A stretch of DNA of 64,000 nucleotides from Micromonospora sp. MW-13 (GCF_003434305.1 NZ_QKKX01000044.1:62001-126000), one strand, 5' to 3'. Shown: positions 1-8,900, numbered from the stretch's first letter. Translations and numbers: made by a program. The notes: generated by a model not told the origin, from the letters alone.

Positions 1-594
1 TCCCAGCATGTTGGCCTGGCTGTACGCGATGCCCATCTGGCGCACGCCGAAGCCGTAGAGGATGTCGATCCGGTCCAGCTCGTTCTCGATCATCGTGGCC
101 GCTTCCAGGCCCGCCACCAGGGCGATCTGGCCGTTGCGCTTGGCCTCGAAGATCTGTTCCAGCGTGGTCGCCACGACCACGTGGTCCTGCTTGGCGACAT
201 CGGCGAAGCGCAGGCCGATGTCGTAGATGACGTCGTCCCACTTCCAGGCGTGCTCGCTGGTCACGCAGCCGGTGCCGTTCATGAAGTTGTCGAAGACCGC
301 CGTCATGCCGGAGCGGGCCAGGCCCTCGAAGCCGAACGAGTTGCGGCCGGTGCGGTTGTAGTCACGTAGCTGCGACACGTCGGCCGGCAGGATCTTCGGG
401 TGCTCGTGCAGCGAGATGGCCAGGTGCTCGCTGAGCAGCCGGGCCACCCGGCGGTGCTGGTCGTCGCTCAGGCCGAGGTCGTGCTCGGGCACCCGGCCGA
501 GCTGCGGCGCGAGTTCGAAGACCTTGTAGTCGGCGTGCGGCGTCAAGTAGTCGAAGGACCGGTATCCGGCGTAGCGGGGGGCGGGTTCCTGCAC
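1..594 (-). CDS. Membrane dipeptidase-like (peptidase M19) protein, partial
   Basis: This is the first 198 codons of a gene running off the left edge. The start is GTG at 594: GAGGTGAG lies 7 nt upstream and an in-frame TGA sits two codons before it. The product looks like the zinc dipeptidase family M19 (renal dipeptidase type, dipeptide hydrolysis). The visible part has an SLHEHP segment at the usual metal-binding beta strand, and the stretch LVAGLEAATMIENELD..LYGFGVRQMGIAYS resembles the family's LxxLyxlGvRymtLtHs block. The C-terminal half is missing, so the metal site cannot be checked. Two palindromic operator candidates lie upstream. It could be another amidohydrolase-fold enzyme. Confidence 0.65.
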   Translation of the reverse strand, partial: MQEPAPRYAGYRSFDYLTPHADYKVFELAPQLGRVPEHDLGLSDDQHRRVARLLSEHLAISLHEHPKILPADVSQLRDYNRTGRNSFGFEGLARSGMTAVFDNFMNGTGCVTSEHAWKWDDVIYDIGLRFADVAKQDHVVVATTLEQIFEAKRNGQIALVAGLEAATMIENELDRIDILYGFGVRQMGIAYSQANMLG

Positions 595-624
595 TCGTCA
601 ACTCACCTCGTCGGGTTAGAGGTA

Positions 625-653
625 TGAGGCATGAGGTCTGACCTCATGCCTCA
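625..653. promoter_or_regulatory. 29-bp perfect palindrome, probable GntR/FadR-type operator
   Basis: TGAGGCATGAGGTC, one central T, then the exact reverse complement GACCTCATGCCTCA. The core GGTCTGACC matches the GGTCnGACC half-site pattern of FadR-subfamily GntR repressors (established family knowledge). The site ends 31 nt upstream of the dipeptidase start codon, just before the ribosome binding site, where a bound repressor would block transcription. Confidence 0.6.
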
Positions 654-855
654 CGGGAGATTAGCCGAGCGACAACAACCTCCGGAATACCTCGTGACCT
701 GACCGTTACCGGAAACAGTCAACATTCCCGCAGGTCAGGACAGCTCCTGGGCGGTCGCGGCAGCCGACGCCGACCAGCCTCACCCGCCGTCCACCCGATC
801 CCCGATCCGCCGAAAGGCGAACTGCCGGCACCCGCGCGGCACGACACGCAACCCA

Positions 856-868
856 GTGGTCTGACCAC
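856..868. promoter_or_regulatory. 13-bp palindrome sharing the GGTCTGACC core
   Basis: GTGGTCTGACCAC is a perfect palindrome with the same nine-base core as the 625-653 site, about 220 bp upstream of it. Partly symmetrical flanks (CCAG on the left, CTGG on the right) extend it. It is probably a second operator for the same regulator. The regulator gene is not in the window. Confidence 0.45.
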
Positions 869-945
869 CTGGCCCGGCAATTACCCCAACACTGTTCAAA
901 TTGCCCGACGGCGTACGTGTGGCGGCGCGGCAGCGGGCCGGCCGC

Positions 946-1695
946 TCACGCCGTGGCCGGTCGCAGGCGACCTCGGGCCACCAGTTCGACGGTGAGGACG
1001 ACGGCGACGGCCTCCACCGCCAGCAGGCCGACCAGGACGAACAACTGCGTGATCCCGGCCGCGAGTGGGCTGGCCCCGCCGAGCAGCACGCCGACGAAGG
1101 CGCCGGGCAGGGTCACCAGGCCGACCGTGCGGGTCTGGTCCAGCGCCGGAATCAACGCCTGGCCGCCGGCGGGGCGACAGACCAGCAGCACCGCGTCGCG
1201 GGGCGGCAGGCCGAGGGCCAGGGCCGCCTCGACCTCGCCGCGCCGGCCGGTGAGCTCGTCGAGGGCGCGTCGGCCGGCCAGCGAGGTGGCGGTCATCGCG
1301 CCGCCGATCAGGATTCCGGCGACCGGGATGACCGCGATCCCGCGCAGCGGGACCAGGCCGGCCAGCAGCAGCCCCGCGACGACGGACAGGCTTCCCACGA
1401 CGATGGGCACACCGGCCCACCAGCCGCGCGCCCCACCGCCGACGCGCCGCGCGGAGGTGCCCGCCGCCACCGCGCACATCAGGACCACGAAGGCGGCGGT
1501 GGCCCACAGCGACGCCACGATGGCGGCGATCAGCAGCGACACGGCCGCCAACTGCACCGCCGCCCGGGCGGCGGCGACGGCGATCTGCCGACCGTGCCCG
1601 AGCTTTCCGACGGCGGCCACGATCGCCGCGACGGCGGTCAGCACGACCAGGGCGACGAACAGTTCGGGGCCGACCACCAGCATCGTCGAGGGCAT
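946..1695 (-). CDS. fetB: FetB-like ABC transporter permease (UPF0014)
   Basis: This 249-aa integral membrane protein has about six or seven hydrophobic segments and resembles the FetB/YbbM permease family, linked in E. coli to iron export with the ATPase FetA. Family-like features are the ARAAVQLAAVSLL segment near residue 43, PIVVGSLSVVAGLLLAGL in the middle, and the cytoplasmic loop LALGLPPRDAVLL followed by ALIPALDQTRTVGLVTLPGAF. The length is typical. No FetA ATPase is adjacent in this window, so the partner would have to be elsewhere. The start ATG at 1695 lacks a strong ribosome binding site, and an internal Met five codons in is an alternative. Confidence 0.8.
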   Translation of the reverse strand: MPSTMLVVGPELFVALVVLTAVAAIVAAVGKLGHGRQIAVAAARAAVQLAAVSLLIAAIVASLWATAAFVVLMCAVAAGTSARRVGGGARGWWAGVPIVVGSLSVVAGLLLAGLVPLRGIAVIPVAGILIGGAMTATSLAGRRALDELTGRRGEVEAALALGLPPRDAVLLVCRPAGGQALIPALDQTRTVGLVTLPGAFVGVLLGGASPLAAGITQLFVLVGLLAVEAVAVVLTVELVARGRLRPATA

Positions 1696-1791
1696 CCGGT
1701 CAGTCTGTCGCAGCGGTTCGGGCAGCGTCGCGCCGCTCCGGCCCGGTGTGTGCGGGCACGGGTGCCGCCTGCGGCGGCGCCGGGGCGACTG

Positions 1792-2550
1792 TCAGGACGG
1801 GGCCTTGACCTGACCGTCGAAGGCGATGCTGCGCCACAGGTCGAACTGCCGGTCGTTGCCGATCAGGGGGTTGCCGACCAGCGCGACGGCGGCCGTCACC
1901 TCCTCGTCGTTGCGTAGCTGGCGGAAGTAGCCGGGGCCGACCAGGGCGATGCCCCGGTTGGTGGACTGGATCAACTTCATGTCGTCCTCCCACAGGTTGA
2001 GCGGCGGGGCCGGGTTGACGTAGGTCAGCGGGTTGATCCGGCGACCCGCCGGATCGATCATGTGCCAGTGCAGGTGCGGCCCGGTCGAGGAGCCCGAGCC
2101 CGGGGCACCGGCCGCGCCGCCGGACCTGCCGACGATGGCGCCCGACGCCACCGAGGTCCCGTTCGCCAGCAGGAACTGGGACAGGTGCAGGTACTGGCTG
2201 CGGTATCCGTCGGAGTGGCTGATGGTCACGGTGTGACCGCCCGTACCGTTGTTCGGGATGTTCTGGATCGTCCCTGCACCACACGCGGGTAGGTTCGTGC
2301 CGACCGGCATCGCGAAGTCGATGCCCCCGGCGGACCCCCGGTCGATGTGCTCCTGCCACCCGTCGGTGATCGGGTAGCCGCCGAACGGGTTGTAGATCAC
2401 CGGCGCCGCCAGCGCGGGCGCCGACTTGAGCAGACCGCCGAGCACCACACCACCCGCCACCGCCGCCGAGCCCCGCAGCAGCTCCCTGCGGCCCACGGTC
2501 GGCAACTCGCCGTCGTCGCCGCGCTGAGACCGCGGCTCGGTGGTCGCCAT
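1792..2550 (-). CDS. Tat-exported M23-family peptidase with degenerate zinc site
   Basis: The product is 252 aa. The ATG at 2550 is chosen because GAGGAGGG lies about 9 nt upstream; an ATG three codons earlier abuts that motif, and the reading frame further upstream looks non-coding. Arg21-Arg22 followed by a hydrophobic stretch and APALA (to about residue 49) look like a Tat signal. Residues 55-190 match the LytM/M23 endopeptidase fold that cleaves peptidoglycan cross-bridges: GGIDFAMP (Asp78), HTVTISHSDGYRSQYLHLS, and GPHLHWH (His159 and His161). The usual HxxxD first zinc ligand is missing, with Ala at that position, so activity may be lost or altered. The C-terminal 60 residues (LVGPGYFRQL region) are reminiscent of phage-type lysins. 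Confidence 0.8.
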   Translation of the reverse strand: MATTEPRSQRGDDGELPTVGRRELLRGSAAVAGGVVLGGLLKSAPALAAPVIYNPFGGYPITDGWQEHIDRGSAGGIDFAMPVGTNLPACGAGTIQNIPNNGTGGHTVTISHSDGYRSQYLHLSQFLLANGTSVASGAIVGRSGGAAGAPGSGSSTGPHLHWHMIDPAGRRINPLTYVNPAPPLNLWEDDMKLIQSTNRGIALVGPGYFRQLRNDEEVTAAVALVGNPLIGNDRQFDLWRSIAFDGQVKAPS

Positions 2551-3121
2551 GACTACCATCCCTCCTCGCCCCGGGTGGGACACGCGTCCGCCGGGACCTC
2601 GTCGGGAGATCATCCCCGGGCCGCCACTATATCCACAACGACGGATGTCCTCAGTCCCCCGGACCGACCGAGGTCGCGGCGCCCCACACCGGGACGGCGC
2701 GCGACCCGGTGGGGCCGCCCCCGGACGTCGCCGGGCCGGCGGTCCGAGGCAACCGGCCACGCCGGCCTCCCGTGAGCGGAAACACGGGCGAAGGTGGACA
2801 CTGCGGACAGCGCAGGTGACTGTCCACAATCCGACACTCGGTGCCCTGAGCGCTGCGGTGATCCAGTTACCCGCTCGGGCCGCCGATGGGCTCGTGACCT
2901 GCGCATATGGTTGATTCATGCGGTGCGGACCGCAGGCCGGCCGCGCGACGTGGGCGGTGCGGCGGCGCCGGAGGGTGCGGCGAGCACGTGCGCACCGGCC
3001 GCGGAGGCAGTCCCGGCTTCATGTCCCGGCACCGCGTTGGCAGCGTCGTCGCGATGGCAGGTTCGAAGATCATCGGCCGTCCGTGCGTCGACGAGGCCGC
3101 ACATCAGGAAGGGAGTGTGCA
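2551..3121. other. Divergent intergenic region, no gene seen
   Basis: This 571-bp stretch lies between the divergent M23 peptidase and small membrane protein genes. Open frames exist on both strands but have arginine-rich, non-conserved compositions typical of chance frames in GC-rich DNA. Only the TATAGT element and the ribosome binding site of the downstream gene stand out. Confidence 0.5.
2626..2631 (-). promoter_or_regulatory. Candidate -10 element for the M23 peptidase gene
   Basis: TATAGT on the minus strand stands out in this GC-rich DNA, about 75 nt upstream of the start codon. No good -35 hexamer is seen at standard spacing. It implies a 5' leader of roughly 70 nt. Confidence 0.4.
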
Positions 3122-3349
3122 ATGGGGAGTTTCCGGGATCGGACCAGCAACCGGGTGTACGAGTTCGCGGTCCTCGTCACCACGCCCGTGTGCGGCCTCC
3201 TGCTGGCCATGGGTGACATCCGGCCGCAGTCGGTGGAGGTGGCGATGCCCGGCTCGATCAGGCTCTGGTGGGAGTTCGGCCTGATCGTGGTCGGCGTCGC
3301 GGGCCTGCTCGGCATGTTCTGGCCGGGGAACTGGAAACCGAGGCGCTGA
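3122..3349 (+). CDS. Small two-helix membrane protein (holin-like size and layout)
   Basis: The product is 75 aa. The ATG at 3122 follows AGGAAGGGA with a 7-nt spacer, so this start is well supported. There are two hydrophobic segments, about residues 11-31 and 48-64, separated by a short charged loop, and a basic C-terminal tail (NWKPRR). The family was not recognised by name. Size and topology fit small phage-type membrane proteins, including holins, but function cannot be assigned. It is divergent from a phage-lysin-like M23 peptidase. Its 3' end overlaps a coiled-coil reading frame in the -1 frame, which could be a separate gene or a frameshift extension. Confidence 0.6.
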   Translation: MGSFRDRTSNRVYEFAVLVTTPVCGLLLAMGDIRPQSVEVAMPGSIRLWWEFGLIVVGVAGLLGMFWPGNWKPRR

Positions 3350-3540
3350 CCGTCCGGGACCAGCTGACCGCGTCCCAGCGCGAACTACAGGAGCTGCGGA
3401 GCACGGTGTGGGACCTGACCAGGACGCTGGAACGGTGGCGGGAAGTGATCATGGCACCAGGGGCAACCCTCCGCCGGGTGCAGTCACTCGTGGCGGAGGA
3501 CCGTCGAGCACCCGGCCAGCTCCCCCACCGCCTGCCGTGA
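3268..3540 (+). CDS. Coiled-coil reading frame overlapping the small membrane protein
   Basis: The frame is open from a GTG at 3268, but that start has no ribosome binding site and its first 20 codons look like read-through of the overlapping gene. From about 3327 the translation becomes protein-like, with heptad-patterned segments ETEALTVRDQLTASQREL and STVWDLTRTLERWREVIM, then a less ordered tail. No start codon lies near 3327. It may be the -1 frame extension of the upstream protein, through a programmed or mutational frameshift between 3268 and 3347, or a separately initiated protein. The last 14 nt before the convergent CHAT gene hold no obvious terminator. Confidence 0.4.
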   Translation: MGVRPDRGRRRGPARHVLAGELETEALTVRDQLTASQRELQELRSTVWDLTRTLERWREVIMAPGATLRRVQSLVAEDRRAPGQLPHRLP

Positions 3541-3553
3541 GATCGGGAAGCCG

Positions 3554-6500
3554 CTACGGGCCGCTGTGCACCAGCAGGGCCCAGAGTTCCGGGGAGTCCG
3601 GGTGCTCGTCGCGCAGTTCGAGCGTCACCTGGTGCAGCGCGTCCGCGGCGGCGTCGGCGGTCGGGGTGTCGGGCAACCTGCGGTAGAACGAGCGTGCCGC
3701 CTGGACGGCCACCTGGTCGACGAGCGGCCACAGACTCGCCACCACGTGCCGGAAACCGGCGAGATGGAACGCGGACGCGAGGTGGAGCACCTCGTCGGCG
3801 TACCTGCTGCCGTGGTTCGCGGTGGAGCAGGCGGACAGGTAGGCCAGCTCCGCCCGGGGCAACCGCAGGCCGCCGATGTCGGGCAGCCGGAGCGTCGCGT
3901 CGTGCAGCAGCAGTCCGCTGTCGGCCTGGGAGGACGCCTCGACGACAGCGTGGCAGGCGAAGTGCGTCCAGGTGGCCTCGGTCAGCGCGGCGAGGACCCG
4001 GTCGGTGGTGGCCTCGTCGTTGAGCAACGTCGGCCCGTCCAGCACCGTCGCCTCGTCCAGGGCACCGGGCAGCTCGGCCTGCCCGGGCGTCCGCTGCATC
4101 GCGACGGTGAGGTGGCGACGGCTCCCGGCGGGCGGCCGGTCGCGGGCCTCGCGCAGCGTCCGTAGGGACGGCACGTACGACGACACGAGGGCGTCGAGGG
4201 CGCCGGGCTGCCCGGGACGTCCGGCGGCGTGCAGCGGCAGTAACCCCAGCAGGCCGGTCGGCAACCACCACACCCGGTGTCCACCGGTCGGCCGGTCCGG
4301 CAGGGCCCGCACCACCCGGGCGACCACGGTGTCCCACAGCCAGCTCAGCACGTCGCTCACCACCTGACGCCTGCGTAGCGTGGCCGCCAGACTCGGCCCG
4401 GCGGAGACGGCGGCCAGCAGCGTGTCCACCCTGGCGACCACGTCGACCATCCGCAGGTCGGGCAGTTCCACCAGGATCGGATCGGCGTCCGCCGGCACGA
4501 TGACGGCGTCGCTGCGGTGCCGGCTGGCGTTGACCAGCACGCCGTACCCGCCCGCCACGGCGGGTCGCAGGTCGACCAGCCGGGGCGCGGCCAGGAAGCC
4601 GTCCAGCCCGGGCAGGGCACCGATCTCGGCCAGCAGGCCGTCGTAGGCCGACCACCACCGCTGACGTTCGCCGGCGGGGAAGCCCGGGGTGTTGAGCCGC
4701 TCGCACACCCACTGGAACCTGGCGGCGAGCCGTGGATCGCGCTGACGGAGGCCGTCGAGGTCGACGCGGGTGCTCGCCTGACTGGCCAGCAGGACCCCCC
4801 GGCCGCGCTCGGCGAACTCCACCGCCCCGGCGGGGTCGTCGATCACGCAGTGCGCGGCCACCCCGGCCCCGACCAGGCCGAAGTGCTCGCCGAGCCGATG
4901 CTGCTGGTCCGCCCACCCGGCTTCCCGGGGCGCGACGGACGGCAGGAACGCCGCCGCCGCGTCCAGCATCCGCACGGCGAGCCGCGGCTCGCCGACGGTC
5001 TGGGCGAGGACACCGACCGCGTGGTGGGCCGCCACCCGGTCGACCGGCGCGGCCGACGCCGCCTCGCGTACCTCCCCCGCCAGTTCCCGAAGCCGCGCCC
5101 CGTCCAGGCCGCGGCCCCCGCCACCCGCGCGCTCCTGTCCGGCGGCGCAGAGCAGGGCCACCAACCGGGACCGGCCCGGGTGGCCGCCCGGAGCCACCGC
5201 CAACGCCCGCTCGGCGAGGGCGACGGCGGCCTCGACATCCGCCGGCGACCTGGCGAACCGGTAGCGGGTCAACCGGGCCGCGGCGAGGTCCGACAGCCGC
5301 TCCGGCAGGTCGAGGTGGTCGTCCGGGGTCAGGGCCACTGCCCGCTCCCCGAGGTCGATCGCCCGGTCCAGGTCCGTTCGGCCCGGCCGCTGGGCGTGCC
5401 GGCGCAGGTAGGCGGCGGCGACCCGGGCCTGCCGGGCGGCCAGGGCGACGTCGTCGGCACCGGTGCCGGCCAGCGACCGCTCGCCGAGGTCGATCGCCCG
5501 GTCCAGATCGGCCAGCTCGTGGCTGACCCGGTTGCGTAGCTGGTACGCCTGTCCCAGAACGGACGCCCATTCCGGAGGGCAGGCCGGCGCACCGGCGGTC
5601 ACCTGTTCCCCGAGCTCGATCGCTGCGGCCAGCTCGGCGAGCACCCCGGTGTGCAGGTGCCGGGTCAGCCGCACGGCCACGATCTCCATCGAGACCTGCG
5701 CCCGGTCGGGACGGTCGGCCGGGATCGCGGCGAGGGCCCACCCGAGGAGGGTCAGGGCGCGGCTCAGGTCGGCGTCCGCGCCGAGCCGGCGGTAGCGCTG
5801 GTGCAGACCCGCGGCCAGGCAGCGCAGCACGTCGGGCCGGCGGGGATGCTCGTCCTCCAACAGCGCCAGCGCCTCCTCGTTGAGTTCCACGGCCCGCCGC
5901 AGGTCGAGCAGCTCGTGGCTGCGTTCGTGCCGCCTCAGCAGGATCGCGGCGGCGCCCGCCAGGTACACGGACCGCAGCGGATCGTCGTCGGGCACCCGGG
6001 CCACGACCTGCTCGGCCAGGTCGGCCGCCCGCCACAGGTCCGCCCGGTTCCCGGACCGCTCGTAGCGGCACAGCAGCGCGTCGCCGAGGTTCACCAGGAC
6101 CCCGGTGCTCGCCCGCCCGCCCGGCAGGGCGGCGGCCCGTTCCGCCAGGGTCACCGCCTGTTCGAGGTCCGCCGGCTCGTCGTCCTGCCCGTAGCGTTGC
6201 CGGTGGGCCGCGCTCAGCTCCGACAACAGCGCGGCGTCGCGGCCGTCCCGGGTCGTTGCCCGGGTGAGCAGGTCGATGACCTGACGCAGGTCGGCGGGGT
6301 CCGCCCGCAACCGGTGCCGGCACCGGTAGGCCCGGGCGAGGTCGGCTTCCAGCGCGGTGGGCGGGCCGCCGTCGCGGCGCGCGAGCGCTGTCGCCTGTTC
6401 GCCCCAGGCGATGGCCTGGTCGAGGTCACACGCGGAGCCGTCGCGCTCGTGCCGGCGGCGCAGCGCCCGGCAGAGCCGGGCCAGCAGGCCGGCGCGGCGC

Positions 6501-6973
6501 GGGTCCCGCTGCGGCATCCTTGCGGCTGCGGGCTCCATCAGGAGGATGGCCGCGTCGAGCAGGGCCGGTTCGTGATCGGCGGCAGCGGCGTCCAGCAACG
6601 CCACCGCCGCGTCCGCCTGCTCGCCGGGCTCGGTGAACCGGCCGACCATCGGCCGCAGCTCCACCGGAACGGCCCGGACGTCGTCCGCGACCTGGTCGAC
6701 GCAGAGCAGGGACCGGGCCAGGTCGACGTGACCACCGCCGTCGGGCGCATGCCGCCAGCGGTGGTAGTGGAACCAGCCCAGCTTGAGGCTCGCCCTGGCG
6801 ACCCGTGCCTCGACACCGGCGGAGGCGGTCTCCGGGTCGATCGTCCGCAGCAGCCGCCACAGGGCGGTCGCATCCCGCTCCGCCCCGGCGGAGAAGAGCG
6901 GCTTCGGGCCACCGCCATGCTGGTGGTCGGTGACCCGGTCGGCCACCAGCCAGGTAAGTTCGTCGATGAGCAT
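3554..6973 (-). CDS. TPR-CHAT protein (caspase-like protease with TPR array)
   Basis: The product is 1139 aa. Residues about 90-700 are helical repeats of TPR type, seen as repeated blocks such as DLDRAIDLGERAVALTP. The C-terminal 330 residues form a CHAT domain, the clan CD caspase/separase-like protease fold. The dyad is visible: His1008 in THFACHA and Cys1049 in YLSACSTA, followed by the typical ADEVLHLASAFHLAGFRHVVASLW. CHAT proteases cut partner proteins in bacterial defence and death pathways (family knowledge); the substrate here is unknown. It lies 27 nt downstream of the WD40-type gene and is probably co-transcribed with it. The start ATG at 6973 has only a weak GGGA upstream. Confidence 0.88.
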   Translation of the reverse strand: MLIDELTWLVADRVTDHQHGGGPKPLFSAGAERDATALWRLLRTIDPETASAGVEARVARASLKLGWFHYHRWRHAPDGGGHVDLARSLLCVDQVADDVRAVPVELRPMVGRFTEPGEQADAAVALLDAAAADHEPALLDAAILLMEPAAARMPQRDPRRAGLLARLCRALRRRHERDGSACDLDQAIAWGEQATALARRDGGPPTALEADLARAYRCRHRLRADPADLRQVIDLLTRATTRDGRDAALLSELSAAHRQRYGQDDEPADLEQAVTLAERAAALPGGRASTGVLVNLGDALLCRYERSGNRADLWRAADLAEQVVARVPDDDPLRSVYLAGAAAILLRRHERSHELLDLRRAVELNEEALALLEDEHPRRPDVLRCLAAGLHQRYRRLGADADLSRALTLLGWALAAIPADRPDRAQVSMEIVAVRLTRHLHTGVLAELAAAIELGEQVTAGAPACPPEWASVLGQAYQLRNRVSHELADLDRAIDLGERSLAGTGADDVALAARQARVAAAYLRRHAQRPGRTDLDRAIDLGERAVALTPDDHLDLPERLSDLAAARLTRYRFARSPADVEAAVALAERALAVAPGGHPGRSRLVALLCAAGQERAGGGGRGLDGARLRELAGEVREAASAAPVDRVAAHHAVGVLAQTVGEPRLAVRMLDAAAAFLPSVAPREAGWADQQHRLGEHFGLVGAGVAAHCVIDDPAGAVEFAERGRGVLLASQASTRVDLDGLRQRDPRLAARFQWVCERLNTPGFPAGERQRWWSAYDGLLAEIGALPGLDGFLAAPRLVDLRPAVAGGYGVLVNASRHRSDAVIVPADADPILVELPDLRMVDVVARVDTLLAAVSAGPSLAATLRRRQVVSDVLSWLWDTVVARVVRALPDRPTGGHRVWWLPTGLLGLLPLHAAGRPGQPGALDALVSSYVPSLRTLREARDRPPAGSRRHLTVAMQRTPGQAELPGALDEATVLDGPTLLNDEATTDRVLAALTEATWTHFACHAVVEASSQADSGLLLHDATLRLPDIGGLRLPRAELAYLSACSTANHGSRYADEVLHLASAFHLAGFRHVVASLWPLVDQVAVQAARSFYRRLPDTPTADAAADALHQVTLELRDEHPDSPELWALLVHSGP

Positions 6974-7000
6974 CCGGGCGTCCCTAGGCCGCGTACGCCG

Positions 7001-8833
7001 TCACCAGCGCACGTCCAGCCGGACGACGCGGGGCGGGACGGCCGCGCCGGCGAACGCCAGCAGCGGACTGCCGTCCGGCAGAACGGCGAGGTCGACGGCG
7101 GGGGTGGGTCCCGTGGCGCCGTGGTCCAGGCCGGCGAGCAGTGCTCCCGACTCGACCTCCCAGACCCTGGTGTGCCGACCGGCCGTGGCGGCGACGACCA
7201 CCCGCAGGTCGGGCAGCACCGCGAGGGCGACGTCACCGGCACCGGGCTCCGGCATGGTCAGCGTCCGTATCTCCCGACCGGTGTGCCCGTCCCAGACCCG
7301 CACCTCGGCCCCGGCGGCTGCCGCCACCCGGAACGACCGGTCGGCGAGCGTCGCCACCGCGACCGCCGGCCGGTCGCAATCGTCGTGTCCCATCGTCAGC
7401 TCGTGCAACCGGCGCCCGGTGGTGGCGTCCCAGACCTGGGCCGGGGCCACGCCCAGCGGGTCCACTCCCGCCACCACGCACAGGTGCCCGTCGGCGAGCA
7501 CCGCGCTGGCTGCCGACCGCACCAGATTCACGCCCGGCTCCCCCACCGTCAGCTCCTTCACCAGCGCCCGGTTCTCGACGTTCCAGACCCGGATCGTGGC
7601 GTCGTCGCCCCCGGTGACCAGCAGCGGCACCCGTCCCCGCGGGAGCGCCCAGGAGAGCGCGTTGACGGGCCGGCGGTGCGCCTCGATCTCCACCAGGGGC
7701 GCCCCGTCCCTGGTGGACCAGGCCCGCGCCAGGCCGTCCTTGCCTCCGGTCGCCAGCACCGAGGTGCCGTCGGAGAGCACGGCCATCCCGACCGACAGGA
7801 CCCACTCGCTGTGGCCGGAGACCTCGACGACGCGCTTGCCGGTGCGGACGTTCCACAGCGTCGCGCCGTCGTCGTGGCCGACGGCGAGGAGTTGCCGGCC
7901 GTCGGGGAGCACCGCCAGGGCCAGGGCGTTGATGGGCGACGTCCAGTCCTCGTCCCGCCACGCCGCGACGGTGACCTCCCGGACCTCGGTCGCGGCCGGC
8001 CCCCAGTCCCGGGGCGCGGCGGTCATCGGGCCCACCACGCCGGGCGGTACCGGCGCGGGATCGGTGGTGACCGGCCACCGGGACCGGTACGGCAGATCGT
8101 ACATTTCGTTGTACTCGTCGAGGTCGTCCGCCGCGAGAATGACGCCGGAATCCAGGACGCGAAGCCCTGCCGGCGGCCTGGATTTGCGGCTGACCGGCGC
8201 GTCGGGCACGTCGCTGGACCGGTACCGGATGTCCTCGTCCGCGTTGCGGCGGACCGACTCCTCGTAGTCGGCGTCCGCCAGCTCCCGATCGGCGTGGTCG
8301 ACCACCAGCCAGTCCACCCCCGCCTCACCGGCCGTCGACACCGCGTAGCGGTCCCGCCCGTGGTAGGGGTCCCGGTACCGGACCAGCTCGATGGCGCCGT
8401 CGAGAAGCGCGTGCGTCTCGGTCCGGCGCAGCGTGGTGCCCTCGTTGATCGCGCCGAGGAACCTGTCCCAGATCTGGTCGCGTCCGCGGCCCCAGCACGC
8501 GTAGAGCGAATCGTCGTCGTGGGTGGCGTAGAGCACCCGTGAACCGTCGGGCCGGCACACCGCCGAGAAGGGCGCGGGATCGACGTCGACCTGTTCCCAT
8601 CGCCCGTCATGATGGCCCATCAGCCCACGGACGGCCCGCCAGGCCGCATGCCGGTCGCCGAACTCGCGCAGACCGAACCCCCGGTGCCGGACGTACCATC
8701 CGCCGCCCGCGACGGTCCCGACCTGGATGTGTACCGTGCCGCCCACCGCATCCGACTCGTCGACCGCCCACTGCATGACGGCGACCCGGTGCGTGTCGTC
8801 CACGAAGAACTCGGCGATGGGATCACTGGCCAC
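7001..8833 (-). CDS. WD40-type beta-propeller protein paired with CHAT
   Basis: The product is 610 aa from GTG 8833. The C-terminal half, from about residue 330, is a beta-propeller of WD40-like repeats (LLAVGHDDGATLWNVRTGK, VTGGDDATIRVWNVENR, VRVWDGHTGREIRTL). The N-terminal 300 residues are acidic, Trp/Tyr-rich and unrecognised, starting SDPIAEFFVDDTHRVAVMQW. It has no signal peptide. The start is chosen because a TAGCAT box sits 7 nt upstream of the GTG, as in leaderless actinobacterial transcripts; an ATG at 8929 in the same frame is an alternative. It is probably the sensor or scaffold for the downstream CHAT protease. Confidence 0.8.
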   Translation of the reverse strand: MASDPIAEFFVDDTHRVAVMQWAVDESDAVGGTVHIQVGTVAGGGWYVRHRGFGLREFGDRHAAWRAVRGLMGHHDGRWEQVDVDPAPFSAVCRPDGSRVLYATHDDDSLYACWGRGRDQIWDRFLGAINEGTTLRRTETHALLDGAIELVRYRDPYHGRDRYAVSTAGEAGVDWLVVDHADRELADADYEESVRRNADEDIRYRSSDVPDAPVSRKSRPPAGLRVLDSGVILAADDLDEYNEMYDLPYRSRWPVTTDPAPVPPGVVGPMTAAPRDWGPAATEVREVTVAAWRDEDWTSPINALALAVLPDGRQLLAVGHDDGATLWNVRTGKRVVEVSGHSEWVLSVGMAVLSDGTSVLATGGKDGLARAWSTRDGAPLVEIEAHRRPVNALSWALPRGRVPLLVTGGDDATIRVWNVENRALVKELTVGEPGVNLVRSAASAVLADGHLCVVAGVDPLGVAPAQVWDATTGRRLHELTMGHDDCDRPAVAVATLADRSFRVAAAAGAEVRVWDGHTGREIRTLTMPEPGAGDVALAVLPDLRVVVAATAGRHTRVWEVESGALLAGLDHGATGPTPAVDLAVLPDGSPLLAFAGAAVPPRVVRLDVRW

Positions 8834-8840
8834 CGAAGTG

Positions 8841-8846
8841 ATGCTA
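8841..8846 (-). promoter_or_regulatory. -10 box TAGCAT of the WD40-CHAT operon (leaderless)
   Basis: TAGCAT on the minus strand is followed by 7 nt and then GTG 8833, the spacing expected if transcription starts on the start codon. A possible TTGTGG -35 lies 19 nt upstream. Confidence 0.45.
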
Positions 8847-8900
8847 GCGGCGGCACCGCGACGGTCCACAAGGGACGCCCCGGCGGTCGGCGCACCGGCT

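Larger units (their letters stand above)
595..945. other. Intergenic region with two operator-like palindromes
   Basis: This 351-bp gap separates the dipeptidase gene from the end of the permease gene, both on the minus strand. It holds no convincing gene. It contains the two related palindromes listed separately, and it should carry the dipeptidase promoter. Confidence 0.6.

Noticed and set aside
2794..3216. 140-aa open frame upstream of the small membrane protein
   Set aside because: Overlaps the better-supported gene in another frame and lacks a start signal or structured sequence.
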